This document shows, in pieces, positions 15,350 through 22,800 of a DNA stretch of 30,372 bases. The notes beneath the pieces were generated by a model. It did no database searches. It saw only the letters and a list, made by a program, of their open reading frames with translations, and was not told the origin of the DNA. The translations under genes and the position numbers were made by a program. Numbering within the stretch: the stretch's first letter is position 1; the number at the start of each line of letters is the position of its first letter. The DNA is from JAEZFI01 sp044508215 (GTDB lineage: Bacteria > Actinomycetota > Acidimicrobiia > Acidimicrobiales > Microtrichaceae): NCBI GenBank assembly GCA_044508215.1, contig JBIQID010000021.1:1-30372 (forward strand), written 5' to 3'.

Positions 15350-16144
15350 ATGGCCGCGCTGTTCGAGCGCTTGGGCGACGACCGGTTCGTGCCCACGGGG
15401 CACTCGCGGGGCCCGTGGGACCCCAACGCCTTGCACGGTGGCCCGGTCGCGATGCTGGTCGCCCACGCGGTCGAGCAGCTCCCCACCGAGCACCCGATGA
15501 CGGTCAGCCGGCTGACCGTCGAGCTGGAGCGTCCCGTCCCGCTGGCCCCGCTGACCGTCTCGGCGAGCGTGACGCGCCCCGGCCGCAAGGTCCGGGTGGT
15601 CGACGTGGAGGTGCACGCGGACGACGGCAACCGCCTCGTCCGCGCCCGGGCGTTGCAGCAGCGGCTCGCGAGCGTCGACCTCTCCGACCAGCCGCTCGCG
15701 TCCGAGACGGTGCCGCCTCCGAGCGGCCCCGACGGCATCGTCGGGGTGCAAACGGACTGGAGCGACGACGGCGAGGCGTTCCACCTCACGGCGTGCGAAC
15801 ACCGGTACGTGTCGGGCAGCTTCGAGGAGCCAGGACCGGTCGTCGTGTGGATCCGGGTGGTGGTCGACCTCTTCCAGGATGAGCCGACCAGCCCCCTGCA
15901 GCGCACCGTCGGCGTCGCCGACTTCGGCAACGGGGTCAGTGCCGTGCTCCCGTTCGGGCGGTTCCTCTTCATCAACCCGGACCTGACGGTGCACCTCGAC
16001 CGGCCGCCGACCGACGAGTGGGTGTGCCTCGAAGCGCGCACGCACACGTCCACCGAGGGGGTGGGGTTGGCCGAGTCGCAGCTGTTCGACCGCTCGGGGC
16101 GGCTGGGCCGCTCGCTGCAGTCGCTGCTGTTGGAGCGGCTCTGA
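15350..16144 (+). CDS. Acyl-CoA thioesterase-like protein (double hotdog fold)
   Basis: 264 aa, cytoplasmic. The ATG lies 3 bases after the IlvX-like stop (TGAGCGATG), indicating translational coupling. The N-terminal hotdog shows GPWDPNALHGGPVAMLVAHA and MTVSRLTVELERPVPLAPL, and the C-terminal hotdog VADFGNGVSAVL, FLFINPDLTVHLDRPP and GVGLAESQLFDRSGRLGRS, all typical of TesB-like thioesterase family proteins found in actinobacteria. Such proteins hydrolyse acyl-CoA thioesters; the preferred acyl chain is not readable. Coupling with a thiamine-dependent enzyme suggests work on a CoA thioester made from, or feeding into, a 2-oxo acid, but this is inference. The next gene, for a tRNA-modifying enzyme, starts 8 bases later. 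Confidence 0.85.
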   Translation: MAALFERLGDDRFVPTGHSRGPWDPNALHGGPVAMLVAHAVEQLPTEHPMTVSRLTVELERPVPLAPLTVSASVTRPGRKVRVVDVEVHADDGNRLVRARALQQRLASVDLSDQPLASETVPPPSGPDGIVGVQTDWSDDGEAFHLTACEHRYVSGSFEEPGPVVVWIRVVVDLFQDEPTSPLQRTVGVADFGNGVSAVLPFGRFLFINPDLTVHLDRPPTDEWVCLEARTHTSTEGVGLAESQLFDRSGRLGRSLQSLLLERL

Positions 16145-16152
16145 CCGACGCA

Positions 16153-17082
16153 GTGGTTGCCGCCGGGGACGACGGCGTGGTGGGCCGCTTCGCGCCATCG
16201 CCCACCGGGCGGCTGCACCTGGGCAACCTGCGCACCGCCATGGCGGGCTGGCTGTGGGCGCGGTCGCTGGGCGGCCGGTTCCTCGTCCGCATGGAGGACC
16301 TCGACCGGAGGACGTCGTCGGCCGAGCACGAGCAGGGCCAGCTGGACGACCTCGCCGCGCTCGGCATGGACCACGACGGCGAGGTGATCCGCCAGTCCGA
16401 CCGGTTCGATGCACACCACGAGGCGATCGCGCAGCTGGCGGCCGCCGGGCTGACCTACCCGTGCTTCTGCTCACGCCGCGAGATCGCGCTCGCCGCGTCG
16501 GCGCCGCACGGTGATCTGCCGGAGGGCGCCTACCCCGGCACCTGCCGCGAGCTCGACTCCGCCGAGCAGGCGCGGCGTTCCGAGGAGCGGCCCGCCGCGC
16601 TGCGCCTGCGGGCGGGCGCGGTGGAGGTGCGGTTCACCGACCTGGTGGCCGGGGAGCAGACCGGCGTGGTCGACGACGTGGTGCTCAGGCGAAACGACGG
16701 CGTGCCGTCGTACAACCTCGCCGTCGTCGTCGACGACGCGCACCAGGGCGTCACGCAGGTGCTGCGCGGCGACGACCTCCTCTCCTCCACGCCACGCCAG
16801 ATCCACCTCCAGCGGCTCCTCGGGCTCCCGACGCCCGAGTACGCGCACGTGCCGCTGGTGCTGAACACCGACGGTGAGCGGCTCTCGAAGCGTGACGGAG
16901 CGGTGACCCTTCCCGACCTCGTGGAGGCAGGTCTGGACGCCGCCGAGGTGTCACGTCGCCTGCTGCGGACCCTCGGATCGGAGGCCGAGGGAATCGACGC
17001 TGCGGTCGGTGTGTTCCACCTCGACGACGTGCCCCGTGGCGCCCTCGTCTACCGACCCGAGGAGTGGCGGAGCGCCGACTGA
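16153..17082 (+). CDS. gluQ: Glutamyl-Q tRNA(Asp) synthetase
   Basis: 309 aa from GTG 16153; GTG at 16177 or 16180 would also keep the conserved core, and the upstream open frame overlaps the thioesterase and is not credible. The class I synthetase signature HLGN (His22-Asn25) lies in RFAPSPTGRLHLGN, and the KMSKS counterpart is RLSKR (about 243-247). The zinc site reads Cys104-x-Cys106 ... Tyr127-x3-Cys131 (CFC and YPGTC), diagnostic of the GluQRS (YadB) group. The anticodon-binding domain of full glutamyl-tRNA synthetases is absent, as expected for this length. The enzyme activates glutamate without tRNA and attaches it to queuosine at the wobble base of tRNA(Asp). It sits at the end of the ilvX-thioesterase run, with the flavin protein 34 bases downstream; no queuosine synthesis genes are visible here. 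Confidence 0.93.
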   Translation: MVAAGDDGVVGRFAPSPTGRLHLGNLRTAMAGWLWARSLGGRFLVRMEDLDRRTSSAEHEQGQLDDLAALGMDHDGEVIRQSDRFDAHHEAIAQLAAAGLTYPCFCSRREIALAASAPHGDLPEGAYPGTCRELDSAEQARRSEERPAALRLRAGAVEVRFTDLVAGEQTGVVDDVVLRRNDGVPSYNLAVVVDDAHQGVTQVLRGDDLLSSTPRQIHLQRLLGLPTPEYAHVPLVLNTDGERLSKRDGAVTLPDLVEAGLDAAEVSRRLLRTLGSEAEGIDAAVGVFHLDDVPRGALVYRPEEWRSAD

Positions 17083-17116
17083 CCCGAACCCCCTTACCCG
17101 ATCCAGGAGATGCTCC

Positions 17117-17506
17117 GTGCTCGACCCCAAGGTCCGCGACCTCGCCCAGGCCCCGAACTTCGCCGCCTACAGCTTCCACGTCCCGTCCGGCGACATCTCG
17201 ACGCACGTGATGTGGGTGGATGCCGACGACGAGCACATCCTCATCAACACCGAGGTGGAGCGTGCCAAGGCGAAGGCGGTCGACAAGGACCCGCAGGTGA
17301 CGGTGACGATCTGGGACCGGGAGAGCCCCTACCGGTACGCCGAGGTCCGTGGGCGTGTGGTCGCCACCGACAGCGGGCCCTCCGCTCGTTCGCACATCGA
17401 CGCCCTGTCGCGGAAGTACACCGGCGCCGACTACGCGGGTGAGATCAAGAGCGACCGCGTGATCCTGCGGCTCGAGCCGACCCGGGTGCGCACCTGGGGC
17501 CTGTGA
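17117..17506 (+). CDS. PPOX-class (pyridoxamine 5'-phosphate oxidase fold) flavin/F420-binding protein
   Basis: 129 aa. GTG 17117 is chosen for AGGAGA six bases upstream; the longer open frame overlaps gluQ. The split beta-barrel pattern is clear: NFAAYSFHVPSGDISTHVMWVD, then HILINTEVERAKAKAVDKDP, VTVTIWD, the YRYAEVRGRV strand and a closing VILRLEPTRVRTWG. This matches short actinobacterial PPOX proteins such as the Rv1155-like F420-dependent reductase group, in which the K..D.DP helix-loop binds cofactor phosphate. It probably acts as a homodimer in the cytoplasm reducing a small molecule with F420H2 or FMN. Together with the luciferase-like protein near 2600 it hints that the organism makes F420. 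It is the last gene of the plus-strand run before a bidirectional terminator. Confidence 0.87.
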   Translation: MLDPKVRDLAQAPNFAAYSFHVPSGDISTHVMWVDADDEHILINTEVERAKAKAVDKDPQVTVTIWDRESPYRYAEVRGRVVATDSGPSARSHIDALSRKYTGADYAGEIKSDRVILRLEPTRVRTWGL

Positions 17507-17534
17507 CGCCCGGAGTCGTCTGCTGGGTGTGCGG

Positions 17535-17552
17535 CCCCGCCCCGGGGCGGGG
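17535..17552. terminator. Bidirectional palindromic terminator between convergent genes
   Basis: CCCCGCCCC at 17535-17543 is followed at once by its exact complement GGGGCGGGG at 17544-17552, a perfect 18-base palindrome able to fold into a 7-bp stem with a 4-base loop on either strand. It lies 28 bases after the PPOX stop and 5 bases after the protease stop, so it can end both transcripts. Confidence 0.65.
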
Positions 17553-17557
17553 AGCCC

Positions 17558-18238
17558 TCAGCCGCAGGCCGGTGTGGTGAAGTGCTCTCGGTCGATCTGT
17601 TCGACCGGCACGACCAGCGCCGTGCCCGATCCCCGCTCGGCTGCGTAGACGAGGCCCACCAGCTGACCGTCGCGGTCGACGACCGGTCCGCCCGAGTCAC
17701 CCGGCTGGGCGATCCGGTCGAGTCGCCACGCCCAGGGCGGGTCGTTCGCGCCCGTCCCCCGGACCGACGACGTGATCCGCGCCGGAGCGACGTCGAGGCG
17801 GCCGCCGCGCATCGAGCCCACCCAGACGTCGTCGCCTGGGGCTGCTGAGCGGGCCGCCACGTCCACTCCCACGCCACGCGAGGCCGTGGCGACGGCGGCG
17901 AGGTCGGCCCGTGACGCGACCTCCACCCACTCGACTTCCTCACCGGCCACGGTGACCCGCTCGCCCACCACGGCGTGCCGGTTGGTGAGGATCCTCCCGT
18001 CGGCCAGGCGCACGCCCGTGGCGGCTACGTCAGGCCCGCAGCCCGACGCCCGTACCTGCACGGTGGCTGCTCCCAGCTGCACGACCGGGTCGTCCAGCCC
18101 CACCCGCTCGTGCCCGACGACGACCACCAACAACCCGCCGATGAGCACGCCGACGACGGCGATCGACGAGGGCGAGAGGGCCCGCCGCTCGTTCCACGCC
18201 GTCGCCCTCCGCCGCAGGCTCCCCAGCCACGCGTGCAC
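17558..18238 (-). CDS. Membrane-anchored trypsin-like serine protease
   Basis: 226 aa. One hydrophobic segment (about 24-42, SIAVVGVLIGGLLVVVV) after a basic N-terminus acts as a signal anchor, putting the catalytic domain outside. The S1-fold triad is complete: His88 in LTNRHAVVG, Asp112 in SRADLAAVA and Ser182 in QPGDSGGPVV. The oxyanion motif GDSGGP is intact and NRH replaces the usual AAH, as in many bacterial HtrA-like and short trypsin-like proteases. No PDZ domain is present. The GTG at 18238 starts 13 bases after the meaB stop, so it is probably read from the meaB transcript, although no functional link is known. No good ribosome binding site is visible. A palindromic terminator follows 5 bases after the stop. 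Substrate unknown; envelope quality control is a guess. Confidence 0.85.
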   Translation of the reverse strand: MHAWLGSLRRRATAWNERRALSPSSIAVVGVLIGGLLVVVVGHERVGLDDPVVQLGAATVQVRASGCGPDVAATGVRLADGRILTNRHAVVGERVTVAGEEVEWVEVASRADLAAVATASRGVGVDVAARSAAPGDDVWVGSMRGGRLDVAPARITSSVRGTGANDPPWAWRLDRIAQPGDSGGPVVDRDGQLVGLVYAAERGSGTALVVPVEQIDREHFTTPACG

Positions 18239-18251
18239 GGCGGCGAGTCTG

Positions 18252-19238
18252 TCAGTTGGCGCCCCCGGCTGCCAGGAGGCGCTCGGCCGCCACGGTCGCC
18301 GTCACCCGACCCGCTCGCAGGTCGCGCTCGAGGTCGCGGCCCAGCTCGGCGACGGCCGGGAGCGAGCGGAAGCGGTCGACCACGCGGTCGTCGACCATCG
18401 ACCACATCCAGCGGATCTGCTGGTCCTGGCGCTTCTGGGCCAGCTCGCCCGTGGCGTCGAACTTCGCCCGGTGGACCCGGATCTGCTCCCAGATCTCGTC
18501 GAGCCCCCGGTCCTCCACGGCGCTGCAGGTGACCACCGGCGGAGTCCAGTTCGGGGAGGTCGGCTGGGTGAGGTGCAGGGCACGGCGATAGTCGGCTGCC
18601 GCCGCCTTCGCACGCTCGACGTTGTCGCCGTCGGCCTTGTTCACCGCGATCATGTCGGCCAGCTCGAGCACGCCCTTCTTGATGCCCTGCAGCTCGTCGC
18701 CCGCCCCAGCGATCATCAGCACCAGGAAGAAGTCGACCATGTCGGCGACGATCGTCTCCGACTGGCCGACGCCCACCGTCTCCACCAGGACCACGTCGAA
18801 GCCGGCTGCCTCGCAGACGAGGATCGTCTCCCGGGTGGTGCGGGTGACGCCGCCGAGGGTCGCCCCGGCCGGCGACGGGCGGACGAAGGCGTTCTCGTCG
18901 AACGCCAGCTGGGCCATCCGCGTCTTGTCGCCGAGGATCGACCCGCCGGTCCGCTGCGACGTCGGGTCGACCGCCAGCACCGCCACCTTGAGGCCCTCAC
19001 GCGTGAGGTCGACGCCGAACTGGTCGATGAACGTGGACTTCCCCACCCCGGGCACCCCGGTGATCCCGACCCGGTAGGAGCCTCCGGTGTGGGGTAGCAG
19101 AAGTCCCAGCACCTCCTGTGCCAGTTCCTCGTGGTCCCTGCGGCGGCTCTCCACCAGGGTGATGACCCGGGCGAGGACGGTCCGGTCGCCAGCGAGTACG
19201 CCGTCCGCGTACTCCTGTGCGGTCGAAGGGGCGTTCAC
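18252..19238 (-). CDS. meaB: MeaB-type G-protein chaperone of methylmalonyl-CoA mutase
   Basis: 328 aa from GTG 19238, the usual length of MeaB/ArgK proteins; the much longer open frame upstream overlaps the lipoprotein gene antiparallel to nothing real. An N-terminal helical segment (NAPSTAQEYADGVLAGDRTV) precedes the G domain: Walker A GVPGVGKS at 61-68, the switch segment with VETVGVGQSE, and the base-specificity motif NKAD at 200-203. The C-terminal arm (about 270-328) mediates dimerisation. MeaB uses GTP to gate loading and protect the B12 cofactor of methylmalonyl-CoA mutase, whose gene lies on the same strand at the right edge about 9.5 kb upstream. TACCGT eight bases before the GTG and no ribosome binding site suggest a leaderless mRNA. 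The protease gene follows in the same direction. Confidence 0.93.
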   Translation of the reverse strand: MNAPSTAQEYADGVLAGDRTVLARVITLVESRRRDHEELAQEVLGLLLPHTGGSYRVGITGVPGVGKSTFIDQFGVDLTREGLKVAVLAVDPTSQRTGGSILGDKTRMAQLAFDENAFVRPSPAGATLGGVTRTTRETILVCEAAGFDVVLVETVGVGQSETIVADMVDFFLVLMIAGAGDELQGIKKGVLELADMIAVNKADGDNVERAKAAAADYRRALHLTQPTSPNWTPPVVTCSAVEDRGLDEIWEQIRVHRAKFDATGELAQKRQDQQIRWMWSMVDDRVVDRFRSLPAVAELGRDLERDLRAGRVTATVAAERLLAAGGAN

Positions 19239-19246
19239 CCCGGTGG

Positions 19247-19252
19247 ACGGTA
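19247..19252 (-). promoter_or_regulatory. -10-like hexamer TACCGT directly before meaB
   Basis: On the minus strand TACCGT ends 8 bases before the GTG at 19238, immediately after the terminator hairpin of the lipoprotein operon. It is identical to the hexamers at 13732 and 23627. It predicts a leaderless or nearly leaderless meaB transcript. Confidence 0.5.
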
Positions 19253-19254
19253 GT

Positions 19255-19282
19255 CCGCCCGCCTCTCCCCGCTGTCGGGCGG
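19255..19282 (-). terminator. Hairpin terminator between the lipoprotein gene and meaB
   Basis: CCGCCCG (19255-19261) and its exact complement CGGGCGG (19276-19282) form a 7-bp stem with a 14-base loop, 8 bases after the lipoprotein stop on the minus strand. It separates the toxin-like operon from meaB, whose -10 hexamer lies right behind it. Confidence 0.5.
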
Positions 19283-19290
19283 CTTCGGTG

Positions 19291-19890
19291 TCAGCGGGTG
19301 GATCCTTGTGCGGGTGAGTTGAGTGGGTTGCCGTCGACGTCGACGACGAAGCAGACGATCGATCGGTCACCGTCGGCCCAGGTCGATGGTGAGGGGGTGA
19401 TGGTGGTGATGTCGTAGACCGAGTCCCAGAACGGCACGCCGACGTAGTCCTCGAAGGGCTCCTGGCAGGCTTCGTAGGCGTGGGCCCGGATCTCGTAGCC
19501 GCCGGGGTAGTCACCGTCGGGGGCGTCGAGGACCGCGAACACCTCCATCTGGTGTGGCGCCTCGCAGTCACTCAAGGCGACCTCGGCGAGCGCCTCGGCA
19601 GGATCCGCCGTGTCGATGCACATGCCGACCTCGAGCGCGTCGACGTCGACGTGGTCATCGGAGGGCGCCACGGTGGTCGTCGGTCCTGGCGTGGTGGTGG
19701 TCGGTCCCGCCGTGGTCGTGGTCGGCCCCGCCGTGGTGGTGGGTGCCGCGGTGGTGGTCGTGGTGCCGCCGCCGGTGGGGAACGGGACGCACGCACACGA
19801 CGCGGCGACCACCACGACGGCGGCGAGGGCCCCCAGGTGGGTCAGCCGTTGGACCGTTGGACGGGTCGATCTCGGGGAGTGCGCGCTCAC
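19291..19890 (-). CDS. Septum_form-like lipoprotein coupled to the large secreted protein
   Basis: 199 aa. GTG 19890 overlaps the stop of the upstream gene (GTGA), with GAAGGAG about 10 bases before it. A hydrophobic segment (about 19-30) ends in the lipobox-like AASC with Cys32, followed by Cys34. A Thr/Pro-rich linker of about 35 residues with repeated TTTAGP-like units leads to a compact domain (about 78-199) whose spaced motifs, VGMCID, CEAPHQMEVFAV, ACQEPFEDYVG and SPSTWADGDRSIVCFV, match the actinobacterial septum-formation domain (Septum_form), including four cysteines probably paired as disulfides. It should sit outside the membrane. The true role of this domain is poorly known. Tight coupling to the cyclase-toxin-like protein makes it a candidate partner, chaperone or immunity-type protein, which is inference. 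Confidence 0.85.
   Translation of the reverse strand: MSAHSPRSTRPTVQRLTHLGALAAVVVVAASCACVPFPTGGGTTTTTAAPTTTAGPTTTTAGPTTTTPGPTTTVAPSDDHVDVDALEVGMCIDTADPAEALAEVALSDCEAPHQMEVFAVLDAPDGDYPGGYEIRAHAYEACQEPFEDYVGVPFWDSVYDITTITPSPSTWADGDRSIVCFVVDVDGNPLNSPAQGSTR
19663..19770 (-). repeat. Degenerate repeat encoding the Thr/Pro linker
   Basis: Several imperfect copies of a GTGGTGGTCGGTCC-like unit (as read on the plus strand) encode the (T)nAGP linker of the lipoprotein. Such runs can change length by replication slippage, moving the folded domain nearer to or farther from the membrane while keeping frame. Confidence 0.6.
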
Positions 19891-22800
19891 TGGCGTCCGG
19901 CTCCTTCGTAGGTGGTGGTGATCGTGCCGAAGAGGTCGTAGCCCGACCCGGGAAGGTCGCCGGCGGGCACGTCGATGGTGTCGACGTAGCCGAGGGTCGT
20001 GACGTCGGGTTGGACGATGACGAGCGGGTCGCCGCCGCGCATGTGTTCTTCTGCGTATTGGACGGCGAACTTCTTCGCGACGGTCCAGTTCGGGAAGTCG
20101 CTCGTCATCACCGAGTCGCCGTGTTGCCCGTCGATCCCGAACCCGGCTTGCTCGGAGATGAGCTTGTGGAGCTCGGGCGGGATCGGCGAACCGTCCGGCC
20201 GGGCGATCGACAACAGATCGATGTCGGAGTACACGGGCTTGTTGTTGTGCGTGAAGATCAACAACCCGTCGTCGTTGACGGCCACCTTGGTCGTGATGGT
20301 CTTGCCGTAGCGCTGGATCTTGAACCCGTCACCAGCGTTCAGCTTCTCCAACAGCGCGTCCTTGGACTCCCACTCGGCCTTGCGGAGGTTGTAGCGCTCG
20401 ATGATGTCGTCGATCTCCTTGCCGCCCCACTCGAGGTCACCTCGCTCGACGGCCTCCACCATGGCCGGGAACGGATCGGTCGGTTCGCGGAGGACGACGA
20501 GCCCCTGGGACTCCGCGTAGTCGTCGAAGCCCAGCCACTGCGCATCGATCTCGTTGACCGACTTCAACTTGATGGCCATCGGCTTGGCGTTGTAACCGAG
20601 CTTCGCGAACCTGGCCGCCTGCTCCGGCCTGGGCCGCACGAAGAACGCCACACCGTGCTCCTTGGCCGTTTCGATCATCCACGCGTGCTCGTCCGCCGTC
20701 AGCCCGGCCCGGGCCACGGTCTGGCCGGTGACGGGCACCCCGGTCGGCATGTCCTTGAGGTCGGCGTAGTCACCGTCGACGACCTTGTCGAAATCGACCG
20801 GGCCAGTGGCCTCGTCGACGCCCTCGGGTGCCTTCTTGAAACCCGACATGGCGCGACGCACCATCGGCTGCGTCAGCAGCCGTCCGAAGAGCTGGGCACC
20901 GGCCTGCTCCACCCCGACGCCGGTCGCGATCGCGGTCGCCGGCTCGGCGATCAGGTTCGAGACCGCTCGGACGTCGCCTTGGGTGTACGCCTCGTCGATG
21001 TCCCGCAACCAGTTCGCGAACACCTCGACACCGCCCACCGCGATGTCGTCGCGGACATCCGCGAAGTCGACGAACATCTTCTTCATCGACGTGGTGTGCA
21101 GGTACTCCCGTGAGGCCGCCACGATGCCCTTGGCGGTCTCGCTCAGCTGCTCCCGACCATCCTTGGTCACGACCAGCTCACCAGCCGTCAGGGCACCGTC
21201 GCCCATCTTCTGCAGCGCGGTCAGGATGCCCTCACCAGTGCCGACCGCGACACCACCCAGCGTCGAGCGGTCACCCCAGTCGTTGATCCCCTCGAAGAAG
21301 TCGAGCGCGTCCTGCAACAACAGGCGCCGGACCTCAGAGAGGATGCTCGACCAGTAGACGCTCAGGTCCAGGCCGCCACCGACATGGCCCACCGTGGACA
21401 CCTCGGTCGACTCCCCATCGACCTCCGCTGCACCCGTCATCGTCAGGTCGACCGTCCACGTGGCCAACCCACCCGCGTCGCTCACCATCCCGAACGGGAT
21501 CATGAACTCTTGCGATTCACCCGTCGCCAGCGACGCGATCCGCGGGCTCACCGACGGATCCAACTCGTTCAGGAGCCGGTCGATCACCACGATCTCGGGG
21601 TTCGACTCGATCGAGAAATCGATGCCGGTCACATCCACCGACCCGATGTTCGTCACCGTCCCCCGCAAGTTCCCGAAGTCCCCCGGCACCGGGCTCCCCG
21701 GCTGCAGCCGGAGCTCGCTGATCTCCAACCCCGGTTCCTCGATCGCGACCGACACCGAGCCACTCACCCCGAACAGATCGTTCGAGTACGGGTCACGCGC
21801 CGTGAACGACGACTCGAAGGTCACCGTCCCCTTCTCCTCCGCCAGGTACGACCACGTGAACGTCGTCGACGCACCCGCCTCCAACGTCACCGGTGACACC
21901 CGAGGATCACTCCCATCAGCACTCGTCGGACCACTCACATGCGACGCCATCGCAGACGGGTCCACCGCCAACGTCTCGGTCCTGATCCCCGAGATCGCCG
22001 CCGCCTCCTCGTTCGTGACCGTCGCCACCACATCGATGACATCGCCCACCTTCGTGGCCGAGTCGACCGACGTCGACATGTCCACCTTCAACTGGGCGGG
22101 GACCATGAGGTTGCCGCCGACCTCGGCGTCGACCGGCTCGCCGTTGCGAGTTCCGCTGGCCCCGGCACGGATCTCCAGGCGGCCCGAGGCCTTCGCCGCC
22201 ACCTGGTAGCTGAAGGTGAGGGTGCTGTTCGCTCCCATCCCCCCGGGAGCGTCGGGGGTGGGGCCGCTCAGCAGCTCGATCTGCTCGGGATCGAACCGCA
22301 ACCCGACCCCGTCCAACAGCGCGAAGCCGTCGATCGGCTGGTCGCCGCTCGTTCGAACCGTGAGGGTGATCGTCACCGGCTCACCGATGGCCACGGCGTC
22401 CGAAGGAACCGTGAGCTGGACGTCGAACTCGTCGACGGCGCAGTCCGGCAACTGGGTCCGGAAGTGGCCGAAGATCAGATTGCCGGCATCGTCCTCGTAG
22501 AGGCCCCGTCCGATGACCTGGCACTCGTCGTTGATGTCGATGGCGTCGTACAACTCGAGCCAATGGCCGCCGCTGCTCCCCACGAGGTCGGGGATGGAGA
22601 TGAGCTCGCCATCGGGCGTCCGCACAGCCGCGAGCGGGGGATCTGTCGGCTGGGCCGGGTTCGACCACTGTCCGGCGACGAACCCCTTGTCGTTGACGGC
22701 CCTCGCGTAGAAGGTGCTCGTCGACGTCACGAGCGGTGTCACCGTGCCGTCGTGGTAGAGGTAGTACCCGCCGGGCCCATACCCGACGACGTGGCCCGAC

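Noticed and set aside
13541..16474. 977-codon minus-strand open frame
   Set aside because: It is antisense to the ilvX and thioesterase genes; its His/Arg/Gly-rich translation is typical of a shadow frame.
19239..19571. N-terminal extension of MeaB
   Set aside because: It overlaps the lipoprotein coding region in another frame and is Thr/Ser/Arg-rich; MeaB length and the promoter support GTG 19238.
19887..20705. ADP-ribosyltransferase or nuclease toxin fold for the C-terminal domain
   Set aside because: No R-S-E or H-N-H type motif set is visible, whereas the three cyclase blocks occur in the right order.
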